DNA of 64,000 nt from JACMQX01 sp040385105 (GTDB taxonomy: Bacteria; Pseudomonadota; Gammaproteobacteria; Burkholderiales; Burkholderiaceae_C): assembly GCA_040385105.1 (NCBI GenBank), contig JAZKHY010000031.1:35741-99740 (forward strand), given 5' to 3'. Position numbers and translations under genes: made by a program. Below, one piece after another: positions 57,501-63,984 of this stretch. The notes under the pieces are model-generated. The model was given only the letters and a program-made list of their open reading frames with translations. It ran no database searches and was not told where the DNA came from. How positions within the stretch are numbered: position 1 is the first letter of the stretch; each line of letters opens with the position of its first letter.

Positions 57501-59718
57501 CAATGCCAGCAGCAACAAGGGCAATTCCGACGGCAGCAGCACCACGCACCTCAACGCCCAGGTCACCGCCGGCAACACCGTCAACATCGAAAGCGCTGGC
57601 GACACCGTGATCAAAGGCGCCGTGGTGTCGGCCCATACGGTCAATGCCAAGGTGGGCGGCAACCTCGTCATCGAGAGCCTGCAGGACACGTCCAGCTTCA
57701 CCGAGCAGCAAAAGAGCGCAGGCATAGGGGTGACCCTGTGCCTGCCACCCATCTGTGGGGGCGCCTCCAGTGTCACCGGCAGTGCCGGCAGGAGCGACAT
57801 CAACAGCAACTACCGAAGCGTCACCGAGCAAAGTGCCATCAGGGCCGGCGATGGCGGCTTCAACGTCGATGTGAACGGCGGCACAACCCTCGCGGGTGGC
57901 GCCATCACCAGCACACAGAAGGCGGTCGACGAAGGCAGGAATACCTTCCAGTCCAAAGAAGGCGTCACGCTCACCGACATCCAGAACACCGCGAGCTACA
58001 AGGCGGACGGCTTCAGCCTGACGGCAGGCTACTCGGGTACCCCGCATGACAAGGCAGGCAACCCGGACAAGGACAGCGCCGGCAACCCGATTCCCGGCAA
58101 GGTCATCTCAGGCGGGGGCATTGGCTCAGACAGTGGCAAGGCAAGTAGCGTCGCACAGGCGGGCATCAGCGGCATTGCCGGGAACAAGGAAGCACGGACC
58201 GGTGATGCGGAGTCAGGCATCAAGCCCATCTTCGATGCGAACAAGGTTCGCGACGACGTCAACGCGCAAACAGCCATCACGCAGGCGGCGCTGCCGGGTG
58301 TGACGAGAGCATGGGCTGCTATTGCCAACGAGCAGGAGCACAAAGCCCAGACACCTGAGGAGCGGGCATGCTGGGCAGAAGGTGGGGCCTGCCGGGTGGC
58401 AGGGCATGTGGCCATTGGGGCACTGGCTGGAGGAACAGCGGGAGCGGCCGGGGCGGGGGTGAGCCAGGCGGTGGTTCCTGCGATTGGGGATGCGCTCAAG
58501 GGAGCAGATGTACCCGAAGGTGCGAGGCAGGCCATCGTGGCGGGGTTGGGCGCGGCGATAGGCGCGGCCGCAGGTGGGACGGCCGGGGCGATTACCGGGG
58601 GCAATGCCACGGTGAATAACTACCTCACAAAGGCGCAGTGGGAGAGTTTGAATGCCGAGCGCGCCCAATGTGCGACGGACACCTGCCGCAGAGAGCTGGA
58701 CAGAAAGTATGGGCAGATCAGCGCTCAACAAGACGCCGCACTGAGAGCGGCATGCGCGGACCTCAACAGCCCATCCTGCAGAAGTCTGGTGGATGAGGCG
58801 CAAGAAGGCAGCAAGGCACAAACACAACTGGCTGCCTCCGGTCAGCTACCGGCCAACTACCTTGCGGGACGCGACTTCAATAGCAACGTGAACCTGTTCG
58901 TCCAGCGCGTACAGGCGCAAGACGTCGTGAACGCGTGCAACGCCAACCCGGTGCAGTGCGATCAGGCAAGGCTGGTGGGAAGCGCCAAGCTGTTGCTGAC
59001 GGGTGCATCAATGGCAGCGGCGGTGGCATTGTTTCCGGTGCTCGGCCTGGAAGTCGCCGCGATGGCCAACATGGGCGGTCCTGGTCAGTACTGCCTGCAG
59101 CGCATGCAAAGCTGCCTAAACATCATAAATGCTGCAGCAGAAGCCGTGGCAGGTGTTCCGGTGAGTGGGGTGAATTCGCCTGCCGGCGGCGGGCGTACCG
59201 TGGGCAGAACGACGGGTGTAGCCAACGAGCCAGAAGCGAACTTTGCAGGGCAAATTCCTGTGAGGCCTCGCGACGGCATTCCGAGTCCGGGGACACCAGT
59301 AACGCAGACGCCACTTGGCACCCACTTGATCGAGGCGCAAGTTGTTGGGAAAGGCAAGAACGCTGTGATCTCAGGTGGTCATAACATGGAGAACTTCACC
59401 ACGGCGTTGACCAGTGCGGGTGGAGCGGTGATCAGCAAGATCGAAGTTTCGCCGGGCATCTATCAGATCAACTACCAATTCCCCGGCGGGAAGATTCAAC
59501 CCAAGACCGTGTTTGATCCGTCAATCTACAGTAACTTGCAAATGGCAAACATGGCGAGTGAGGCCGCTGCACGGGGGATAGTCCAATGGGGTGTCAATGG
59601 AAATGTTGTTCAGTTTGTGGATGTAGACGGGGTTGCATTCCGAGTGCCGATAGCTATACGCGATGGAAAGGCATCCGTTCCTACCGCATTCCCTGTCAGT
59701 CCAAACGAGGTGCCATGA
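51598..59718 (+). CDS. cdiA: CdiA/FhaB-family contact-dependent inhibition toxin with EndoU-like C-terminal tip
   Basis: 2706 residues. Signal peptide to YSQ (about 30), then the TPS secretion domain with VIANPNG (137-143) and CDGCG (146-150). Long haemagglutinin beta-helix repeats follow, interrupted by a non-repetitive Cys-containing region near residues 820-1340. A pretoxin region is rich in Ala/Gly, with VNNYL (2339-2343) in place of the usual VENN. The C-terminal 130 residues contain GGHN (His2595), KTVFDPSIYS and a final beta region. This pattern matches the CdiA EndoU-like RNase group as I know it (inference). The stop overlaps the cdiI start. Residues encoded by 57334-58042 are duplicated downstream. 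Confidence 0.93.
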   Translation: MSHTFRAFARLFTAVYITQTLLASVPAYSQVTASPGAPSGQKPLIDAAANGVPLVLIAPPNPSGVSRNQYGQFNVAPGGLILHNATGNVQTRLGGWVKGNMQLGAAPARIILNEVTGATVSQLRGAIEVAGQRADVVIANPNGVSCDGCGFLNTSRATLSTGTPLFSGNGSLTGFDVRQGVLSIGPGGLSAMEQQQLDLHARNLNVDGEVWTHNLQAILGANMVRHSAPGSGPEFTPYPPGSATGDTPRFAVDIKALGGMYAGSIYLIATEKGLGVNSTGRLATLAGNLVLSANGELTLKDSYSAADTRITAQGQASLTGQNQAEGSLGVQGQGVRTAGASVMAQRLEIDAGAAALHNEAGSLRATSAGADAIRLSATGIGNEAGVIQANGAVLLDLHGGQLHNAAGLLAGGAVTVTNAQQVHNRAGSIDSAADLSLVTGALDTTGGTIGTGGHLGMQTGELRAEGARVTASGNVAVIASASADVGSSTWSAGQNLALAAGGSLGAAGAKLRAGGRLSLQGSGITTTHADIAANGTVTINAGTAELHNEGGVVYSAQGETRVVAGALHNAGGVLAAATALTVEGGPLHNTEGVLSGAHSASLSVRGLVNDAGVIEAGAGGLTIDTQSQALRNAASGSARGIVSSGSIRITAGEVVNTVVPGGSGGTGSGTPGSAGYIGAGGTLTIIASGSVTNTSGAIITAAGASIDAAGELANAGLINSTEGATSIRASVLRNTGRIYGDSVAIAGAVFNSADAAGAGAVIASRSGDLRIEGPVSNTSGGLILSLNDLSVTGAVANEGATLSASRHLTIGGALANTNAALSLTSLTRHDATGGFFIQPAGSTATWRPDELLYVSRESGAWVLPSHVYPLAQFGGAARPLMSSCADPVDGNTVCGNFYSATDPIWQLMGVASPGSPGEPPAGCANDLGEGAIMRVTTGSCGGYWSGVDAWNASLPARHAALDAAITAFNQDLAARTVNNWYELTVTGQTVSETAVTASRPGQVLAGGNVTLAAGTNQDSIIVAGGNLDGGALQNLATKGQRQATQEGTKVYSWGDHDGGLFGSGWRRNRSEPQPIANAPVVTSFDLPLVRLLAGTPPASVVAPVAMPPAPVPSPRVAPVPAGGPVPAVQHASGTAPLPVKAEGFLTVTSQGVVRVPGSQLFALNRAPGARYLVETDPAFTGYRNWLASDYFLAQLALDPERSFKRYGDGFAEQRLVDDQILALTGRRYLSGYSSTEAEYQDLLDAGVQFAKRLQLSPGVTLSAEQMASLTSDIVWLEVKAVALPDGSTVQALVPTVYLRRPVEGDVNPAGALVAGANVTLRSAADQVNSGTIAATGDAATGAGHLVIEGLNLQNAGTLAGHTVKATAAHTLDNLGGVVQGLGPASAVTLNARDIILRTTTQTSSREVSGSGGTSTGTATNADRIATIAADSVTLAALNNIDLKGASVKATGDLTATAGGSITSDAVQTGYTLHVPQGGSSKGRTGHYQAEASTQHLTALQAGGNLSVTASGDASFKGTNADAGGNLTVQAANISIEAAKEKHAIDHQGVRNSGYERFAQSDETLAGGVFTAGNNAALTATADKAQGQGNITMTGAVVAATSGQASLTATGNVVVQNAATSHTREQESYASSKGFLSSSSSQRDSASQTTAVQGSTVSGSAVDIQAGGNIAIQGSGVVSDTQTTLNAAGNVSITAATQTYTSSSFAQDRKSGLGALGGLSFGSHQQSTGASETATRAVSSNIGSLQGNVNITAGQTYTQTGSHVVAPHGDVTISGEKVLITEARETASSQLDQKFRQSGIAVTVSNPLISALETTGQMARQAGKTDDPRMKALAVAAAAIAVNDAAKEVARNPDKLGGVGINFSLGTKQQQSNASESSNTSAGSTVAAGGNVTITARGDGDGPGKSSNLIVQGSRISAGNTASLKADGQVQLLAAQDTREQHTTSSGSSAGVGMGINFGTTTNGFSFSANASSNKGNSDGSSTTHLNAQVTAGNTVNIESAGDTVIKGAVVSAHTVNAKVGGNLVIESLQDTSSFTEQQKSAGIGVTLCLPPICGGASSVTGSAGRSDINSNYRSVTEQSAIRAGDGGFNVDVNGGTTLAGGAITSTQKAVDEGRNTFQSKEGVTLTDIQNTASYKADGFSLTAGYSGTPHDKAGNPDKDSAGNPIPGKVISGGGIGSDSGKASSVAQAGISGIAGNKEARTGDAESGIKPIFDANKVRDDVNAQTAITQAALPGVTRAWAAIANEQEHKAQTPEERACWAEGGACRVAGHVAIGALAGGTAGAAGAGVSQAVVPAIGDALKGADVPEGARQAIVAGLGAAIGAAAGGTAGAITGGNATVNNYLTKAQWESLNAERAQCATDTCRRELDRKYGQISAQQDAALRAACADLNSPSCRSLVDEAQEGSKAQTQLAASGQLPANYLAGRDFNSNVNLFVQRVQAQDVVNACNANPVQCDQARLVGSAKLLLTGASMAAAVALFPVLGLEVAAMANMGGPGQYCLQRMQSCLNIINAAAEAVAGVPVSGVNSPAGGGRTVGRTTGVANEPEANFAGQIPVRPRDGIPSPGTPVTQTPLGTHLIEAQVVGKGKNAVISGGHNMENFTTALTSAGGAVISKIEVSPGIYQINYQFPGGKIQPKTVFDPSIYSNLQMANMASEAAARGIVQWGVNGNVVQFVDVDGVAFRVPIAIRDGKASVPTAFPVSPNEVP
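57334..58042 (+). repeat. 709-bp direct repeat, copy 1 (inside cdiA)
   Basis: This cdiA segment is repeated at 61432-62140 in the same orientation, 4098 bp away. By eye only three bases differ, all within the first 35 bp; the rest appears identical. It ends exactly where the two C-termini diverge (TCGGGTACCC). The near-identity implies a recent duplication or ongoing gene conversion. Confidence 0.93.
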
Positions 59719-60155
59719 TGGTTCGACGAAAGATTAGTGAAAAGCAAATAGGTGGAAACTACACGTGGTGGGATGCGGAAACAGATTCGCCGGATCTTCT
59801 GCCCCTTCTCTATTGCATTGGAAACGCCGTCCCTAGCCGGCCACTTGATCGTTTTTTGCGCGGCATATTCACGGATGATGAAAACGCGTTGGGCGGGGGT
59901 GACCCAGGCTGGACTTGGTTTCGAGAGCTTCGATCAGATGGCACCTACGAGTACCATGCTTGGACTTACGGAGACGTCAGCGGACTCGATCCTTGTGAAG
60001 GTGTTTACGACGAGGCTACGGTCAAGCAACATGTGCATAGGACTCTAGTGAACTTCGCCGCCGCCCATCCGGATCGCAAAACCGAGGTAGAAGAAGTTAT
60101 AGCCCGGTACAAGTTAGCTACGAATAGCGGCAGATATGGATACCCCGTTCCATAG
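59715..60155 (+). CDS. cdiI: CdiI immunity protein
   Basis: A 146-residue soluble acidic protein that starts within the last codon of cdiA (ATGA overlap), the standard place for cognate immunity. Landmarks are NYTWWDAETDSPDLLPLLYC, GGGDPGWTWF, VHRTLVNFAAAHPDR and EEVIARYKL. It is expected to bind the EndoU-like tip of CdiA. A second ATG at 59718 is in frame. A frameshifted paralogue lies at 62487-62924. Confidence 0.85.
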   Translation: MMVRRKISEKQIGGNYTWWDAETDSPDLLPLLYCIGNAVPSRPLDRFLRGIFTDDENALGGGDPGWTWFRELRSDGTYEYHAWTYGDVSGLDPCEGVYDEATVKQHVHRTLVNFAAAHPDRKTEVEEVIARYKLATNSGRYGYPVP

Positions 60156-60167
60156 GCTGCTTACGTC

Positions 60168-60899
60168 TTGAAGCCGTTTGTCTGGATCGGTGCAGCATTC
60201 TGGATGGCGATCTCTTGGTCGCCAGCGAATGCCTCGATCGGCAACGCCAACGTCAACATCCAGGCCGGGCGCAATGCCACGGTCACCGCCAGTGCGGTGC
60301 TGGCCGACCAGGACATCGCCATCCGTGCCGGGCGCAACATCGCGCTGGATGGCGGCGGCGCGAAGCCGCTCGCTACTTCCGGCGGGAATGCCAATGCGAC
60401 TACGGGCTCGATGTTGCAACGAGATTTGGCTACCCAAGCGAAGGTGCAGCCGGATATCAGCCGGGACGCCGAATATCTCGCCAGAACGGATCAAGCGATT
60501 CTGAAAAACAACAACTTCGACCTGAACCATGTGCTTGCAGGCGAGATAAATGCCAGCGGCAAAGCCACGGGCTACCATGCCGAATTCGCCGCAGGCGGTG
60601 CTGCGCGCATCAGGCCGGGCAGCGCCGTGACGCAGAATGCTGATGGAACCTACTCAGCGCAGATCGACATTTGGAATCCGACGACGAATAGATGGGTCCA
60701 GAAGATTGCAAACAAGGGGGAGTCAACATTCTTCAACCCCTCCTGGTCGGAGGCGCGTATCACCTATGAAGTGAGTGAGGCATTCAAGAAAGGGGTGCCT
60801 GGAACACGGTTCGAGGCAACATCGCCAAGCGGAATCAAGATTCAGTTCAATTGGGACTCCGCCAACGGGCGCACAACCTTCCATCCTTTAGGACGTTGA
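60168..60899 (+). CDS. Orphan CdiA-CT toxin cassette with EndoU nuclease domain and signal-like N-terminus
   Basis: 243 residues from a TTG 12 nt after cdiI. The first 23 residues look like a signal peptide (KPFVWIGAAFWMAISWSPANA). A fragment of haemagglutinin-type repeats follows (NVNIQAGRNATVTASAV, AIRAGRNIALDGG), not identical to this CdiA. A linker leads to an EndoU-type domain with HVLAGE (His121), GYHAE (His137) and STFFNPSW (186-193). These are the two His and the Ser/Thr-Phe motif expected of EndoU RNases. The start has no clear ribosome binding site, so expression may rely on coupling to cdiI. Confidence 0.8.
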   Translation: MKPFVWIGAAFWMAISWSPANASIGNANVNIQAGRNATVTASAVLADQDIAIRAGRNIALDGGGAKPLATSGGNANATTGSMLQRDLATQAKVQPDISRDAEYLARTDQAILKNNNFDLNHVLAGEINASGKATGYHAEFAAGGAARIRPGSAVTQNADGTYSAQIDIWNPTTNRWVQKIANKGESTFFNPSWSEARITYEVSEAFKKGVPGTRFEATSPSGIKIQFNWDSANGRTTFHPLGR

Positions 60900-60901
60900 A
60901 A

Positions 60902-61339
60902 ATGAGCAAGCAATATTCTCTAGTATGTCGTCCCAAAAAGTGGATATCAGAGCCCGATCTGAAGAAGCATTACAGCAACGATTTAGACCTACACGTTTAT
61001 GAAAACGACGGGCAAGTCGTCTCGAATTTTGAGCTTATGTGCGGAGCGATTGACGATGCAATCCATGCACGTTATCTAGAGTCGGTCCTGGATGATGCCG
61101 GCGAAGTCGAAGCTGGTCGTGTGGAGTGGGTTGAAGAAGAAACTGAAGGATGGCTGTTCTGGATTCGATCGAACGAAGTGACGTTTGAAGGAAAATTCGA
61201 TCAAGGCTCTGGCGGGAAAGTCAGCCTCGAGCAGTTCAAGCTGGCAGTCAGCACTTTTCGGGATTTTTTGAACGATCCAAAGCGCGATCCGATCGAGGTC
61301 CCTTTCCCTGACGGAGATGGAAGACAGCAGGTCAACTGA
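60902..61339 (+). CDS. Predicted immunity protein for the orphan EndoU cassette
   Basis: A 145-residue acidic soluble protein that starts 2 nt after the orphan EndoU toxin. It is not recognised as a named family. Visible: SLVCRPKKWISEPDLKKHYS, MCGAIDDAIHARYLES, EGWLFWIRSNEVTFEGKF, and a C-terminal FLNDPKRDPIEVPFPDGDGR. The position directly after the toxin is the evidence for an immunity role. Its stop overlaps the next cassette's ATG by 1 nt. Confidence 0.72.
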   Translation: MSKQYSLVCRPKKWISEPDLKKHYSNDLDLHVYENDGQVVSNFELMCGAIDDAIHARYLESVLDDAGEVEAGRVEWVEEETEGWLFWIRSNEVTFEGKFDQGSGGKVSLEQFKLAVSTFRDFLNDPKRDPIEVPFPDGDGRQQVN

Positions 61340-62268
61340 TGCGCAGATGGAGCGACTCCTCGCGTTGGATTTCGATTTGCTTGATCGCATTGTTTGCGGC
61401 GCTGGTATGCCCTGCTGCTTCGGCTTCAACTAGCCGCATCAGTGCAGGCAACACCGCCGGCCTGAAGGCCGATGGCCAGGTGCAACTGCTGGCCGCGCAG
61501 GACACCCGCGAACAGCACACCACGAGCAGCGGCTCCAGCGCCGGCGTCGGCATGGGCATCAACTTCGGCACCACCACCAACGGCTTCAGCTTCAGCGCCA
61601 ATGCCAGCAGCAACAAGGGCAATTCCGACGGCAGCAGCACCACGCACCTCAACGCCCAGGTCACCGCCGGCAACACCGTCAACATCGAAAGCGCTGGCGA
61701 CACCGTGATCAAAGGCGCCGTGGTGTCGGCCCATACGGTCAATGCCAAGGTGGGCGGCAACCTCGTCATCGAGAGCCTGCAGGACACGTCCAGCTTCACC
61801 GAGCAGCAAAAGAGCGCAGGCATAGGGGTGACCCTGTGCCTGCCACCCATCTGTGGGGGCGCCTCCAGTGTCACCGGCAGTGCCGGCAGGAGCGACATCA
61901 ACAGCAACTACCGAAGCGTCACCGAGCAAAGTGCCATCAGGGCCGGCGATGGCGGCTTCAACGTCGATGTGAACGGCGGCACAACCCTCGCGGGTGGCGC
62001 CATCACCAGCACACAGAAGGCGGTCGACGAAGGCAGGAATACCTTCCAGTCCAAAGAAGGCGTCACGCTCACCGACATCCAGAACACCGCGAGCTACAAG
62101 GCGGACGGCTTCAGCCTGACGGCAGGCTACTCGGGTACCCTACAGGCGAACGGCAACCGTGTTTGGATTGTTGACATGGGCCGTCAAGTTGGCACAGCCG
62201 GACAAACCTCAATTCAGATCGTTGTCCGCGATGGAACAAATCAGGTTATTACGGTTTTCCCAAAATGA
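61339..62268 (+). CDS. Orphan CdiA cassette: signal-like leader, 709-bp cdiA copy, truncated toxin tail
   Basis: 309 residues. It starts with a good signal peptide (RRWSDSSRWISICLIALFAA, then LVCPAASAS). From residue 32 to about 267 it matches CdiA repeat sequence almost perfectly. The last 42 residues (LQANGNRVWIVDMG, GQTSIQIVVRDGTNQ, VITVFPK) are unlike CdiA and look like the end of a different toxin whose main domain is missing. The VENN/VNNYL pretoxin region is also absent. The ATG overlaps the preceding stop, and its own stop overlaps the next gene by 4 bp. Confidence 0.82.
   Translation: MRRWSDSSRWISICLIALFAALVCPAASASTSRISAGNTAGLKADGQVQLLAAQDTREQHTTSSGSSAGVGMGINFGTTTNGFSFSANASSNKGNSDGSSTTHLNAQVTAGNTVNIESAGDTVIKGAVVSAHTVNAKVGGNLVIESLQDTSSFTEQQKSAGIGVTLCLPPICGGASSVTGSAGRSDINSNYRSVTEQSAIRAGDGGFNVDVNGGTTLAGGAITSTQKAVDEGRNTFQSKEGVTLTDIQNTASYKADGFSLTAGYSGTLQANGNRVWIVDMGRQVGTAGQTSIQIVVRDGTNQVITVFPK
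61432..62140 (+). repeat. 709-bp direct repeat, copy 2 (orphan cassette)
   Basis: Near-identical copy of 57334-58042 (three differences near its left end). Its right end is the junction with the truncated toxin tail. In this position it is a ready substrate for RecA-type recombination with cdiA. Confidence 0.93.
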
Positions 62269-62483
62269 AACTCTGCCCCTTTTGTCAGCAAGATGTTGTT
62301 TGGCAAGTCCAGCTCAAAACGAAGCCAGAGAATCGCTTTTCGATGTGCTTCGAGTGCGACTCAGTTTGGCTCGAAGACCAACCCGTTTCTGATCAAGCGG
62401 GAACAACGCTTGACAAGTATATGCAGTCACTTGGTTATGCGCCAGACTGGAAGGATATCGAGAGGCTCAAGGTGGTCGAATAG
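62265..62483 (+). CDS. Small Cys-rich protein, predicted immunity partner of the truncated toxin
   Basis: 72 residues starting in an ATGA overlap with the preceding toxin fragment. It has two CxxC pairs (CPFC at 4-7, CFEC at about 28-31), a zinc-ribbon-like plan, followed by an acidic helix (GYAPDWKDIERLKVVE). The gene arrangement is that of a toxin-immunity pair, so this may be a retained immunity gene whose toxin has been lost. The function is not otherwise known. Confidence 0.68.
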   Translation: MKLCPFCQQDVVWQVQLKTKPENRFSMCFECDSVWLEDQPVSDQAGTTLDKYMQSLGYAPDWKDIERLKVVE

Positions 62484-62486
62484 AAA

Positions 62487-62924
62487 ATGAGTCTCAGAAA
62501 AGCAAGCGAGATGCGAATCAGAAACTACATTTGGTGGGACGCTGACGAAGAGACCATGACCTTATGGCCGCTTCTGGAATTTCTTCGATTCGCTACAAAT
62601 GACCTTGACCCCTTGGACCATTGGATAGGGCGTATGTTTCCCGCTTCTGAGCCGCAGTTTGCCGGTGGCGATACAGGCTGGCAGATCACGAATTGCGACA
62701 TGGCGACAGGCGATCTATTGAAAACTTCCGCTGGTTCCACCAGATACCGGTGCTGGATAAATTCCGATAATTGTGAATTGACAGAAGGGAGTATGAGGTG
62801 GAGACCTTGAAGACCCACGTGCACAGAACCTTGATGAACTTCGTCCCAGGCGCATCCTGACCGCGAAGCTGAGGCCGACGAAGTTATCGCACGATACGAC
62901 TCGAACGCGCATAGCGAGTCGTGA
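62487..62924 (+). pseudogene. Frameshifted paralogue of the CdiI immunity protein
   Basis: The first frame (62487-62810) reads NYIWWDADEETMTLWPLLEF, FAGGDTGW and so on, matching CdiI (NYTWWDAE, GGGDPGW). The match leaves this frame near 62785 and continues in another frame (YEVETLKTHVHRTLMNFV, against ATVKQHVHRTLVNF). It then returns to the first frame at about 62850 (AHPDREAEADEVIARYDS, against AHPDRKTEVEEVIARYKL) and stops at 62924. Two compensating indels therefore disrupt the gene. Read strictly, only a 107-residue truncated product is made. Confidence 0.82.
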
Positions 62925-63030
62925 CGGGTATGGGATCAGTTTTTCTAGTCTCTCAAGCTATTCGCATAACTACCACCAAATCACGGTACTACGATCCACC
63001 CCCGGTTTTTGCTATTAAAAGGACAAAATT

Positions 63031-63984
63031 TTGATTCCACAAACAATACTTATCCGAATGCGGTTTAAAGAATTTTCAAAGAAATTGTGTTTCTTTGCCG
63101 GATGCCTGAAAGCTCTTCTTGTGGGCGCTCTGCTTCTTGGTGCATCACAAACCATGGCGGCCATACCTCTTTTGGATGAGATGGAATCTCTCGTGAAAAA
63201 GGAAGGTGGATTTCTCAAAAGCTTGCAACTAGAGTCAATTCAAGAGATCAAGTCTCTCGACAGTGCTGGTCGTCGCGTCGATGGATGGAGGCTCGGACAG
63301 TTACTCGGTGGTTTAGTCCTTGAAGTCGAACAAGAAGTTGTGTCGAATCGCTTAAGTGCCCTGGATAAGATTGATTTGGGACTTCGACTTGCGAACGGAT
63401 GGAGGGATCGCTTTGACAACTGGAATGTTCTTGTTCTGCAGAGTGAAGGGGAGCTATTGATGGCACGATGGTTCCTCCGTTCTGATGAGAATGATTTGAT
63501 TCATGCACGTGAGAAATTTTCTAAAGTCGACGATCAGCATACAACTGCGGAGAAGGGTCGCGGTGTGTATTCTTTTGGCGCCAGATTTGGATTGCTTGCC
63601 AATTGGGCGGCGGATATGAAACGGCCGAGAGAGGAGCAAATCTTGCTGATTCTTACCGGAATCAATGTGACGAAATCTGGACTTAAGCAGTATCCCTATG
63701 ATTCAACAACGGGGGTTAGTACTCTATACCGACAGCTCCACCATGTCAGTGGTGGATCTGCACTTTCTGAGTATCTAGATGAATGGATCACCTTCATCGA
63801 AGCGCAGTCTGAGAAAGCGCAAAACGAATCTGCAAGAATGCTGTCAAGTTCTCTATTTATGCATCAGCGTGATCGCGACGCCATAAAGTGGTTCAACCGA
63901 TATGCGCATCATGCCGCTCATGATAAGGTGCCATCCCATCTAGTGGTGAATCGCCCCGGGTATCAAGGAGGCTCGTTGGGTTAA
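63031..63984 (+). CDS. Unrecognised exported protein, AT-richer than neighbours
   Basis: 317 residues from a TTG with AAAAGGA 7 nt upstream (63017-63023); an ATG at 63058 is the alternative. The N-terminus is signal-like (KKLCFFAGCLKALLVGALLL, then GASQTMA). The rest is helical and hydrophilic without membrane segments or recognisable motifs (ARWFLRSDENDLIHAREKFS, LYRQLHHVSGGSALSEYLDE). Codon use and lower GC differ from the genes to the left, which points to horizontal acquisition along with the CDI cassettes. Nothing in the sequence indicates a function. The preceding gap (62925-63030) holds an AT-rich promoter-like stretch. Confidence 0.65.
   Translation: MIPQTILIRMRFKEFSKKLCFFAGCLKALLVGALLLGASQTMAAIPLLDEMESLVKKEGGFLKSLQLESIQEIKSLDSAGRRVDGWRLGQLLGGLVLEVEQEVVSNRLSALDKIDLGLRLANGWRDRFDNWNVLVLQSEGELLMARWFLRSDENDLIHAREKFSKVDDQHTTAEKGRGVYSFGARFGLLANWAADMKRPREEQILLILTGINVTKSGLKQYPYDSTTGVSTLYRQLHHVSGGSALSEYLDEWITFIEAQSEKAQNESARMLSSSLFMHQRDRDAIKWFNRYAHHAAHDKVPSHLVVNRPGYQGGSLG

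Noticed and set aside
61432..62140. Second cdiA segment as an assembly duplication
   Set aside because: It has different flanks on both sides, its own coupled start and three sequence differences, so real duplication is more likely; read mapping would settle it.
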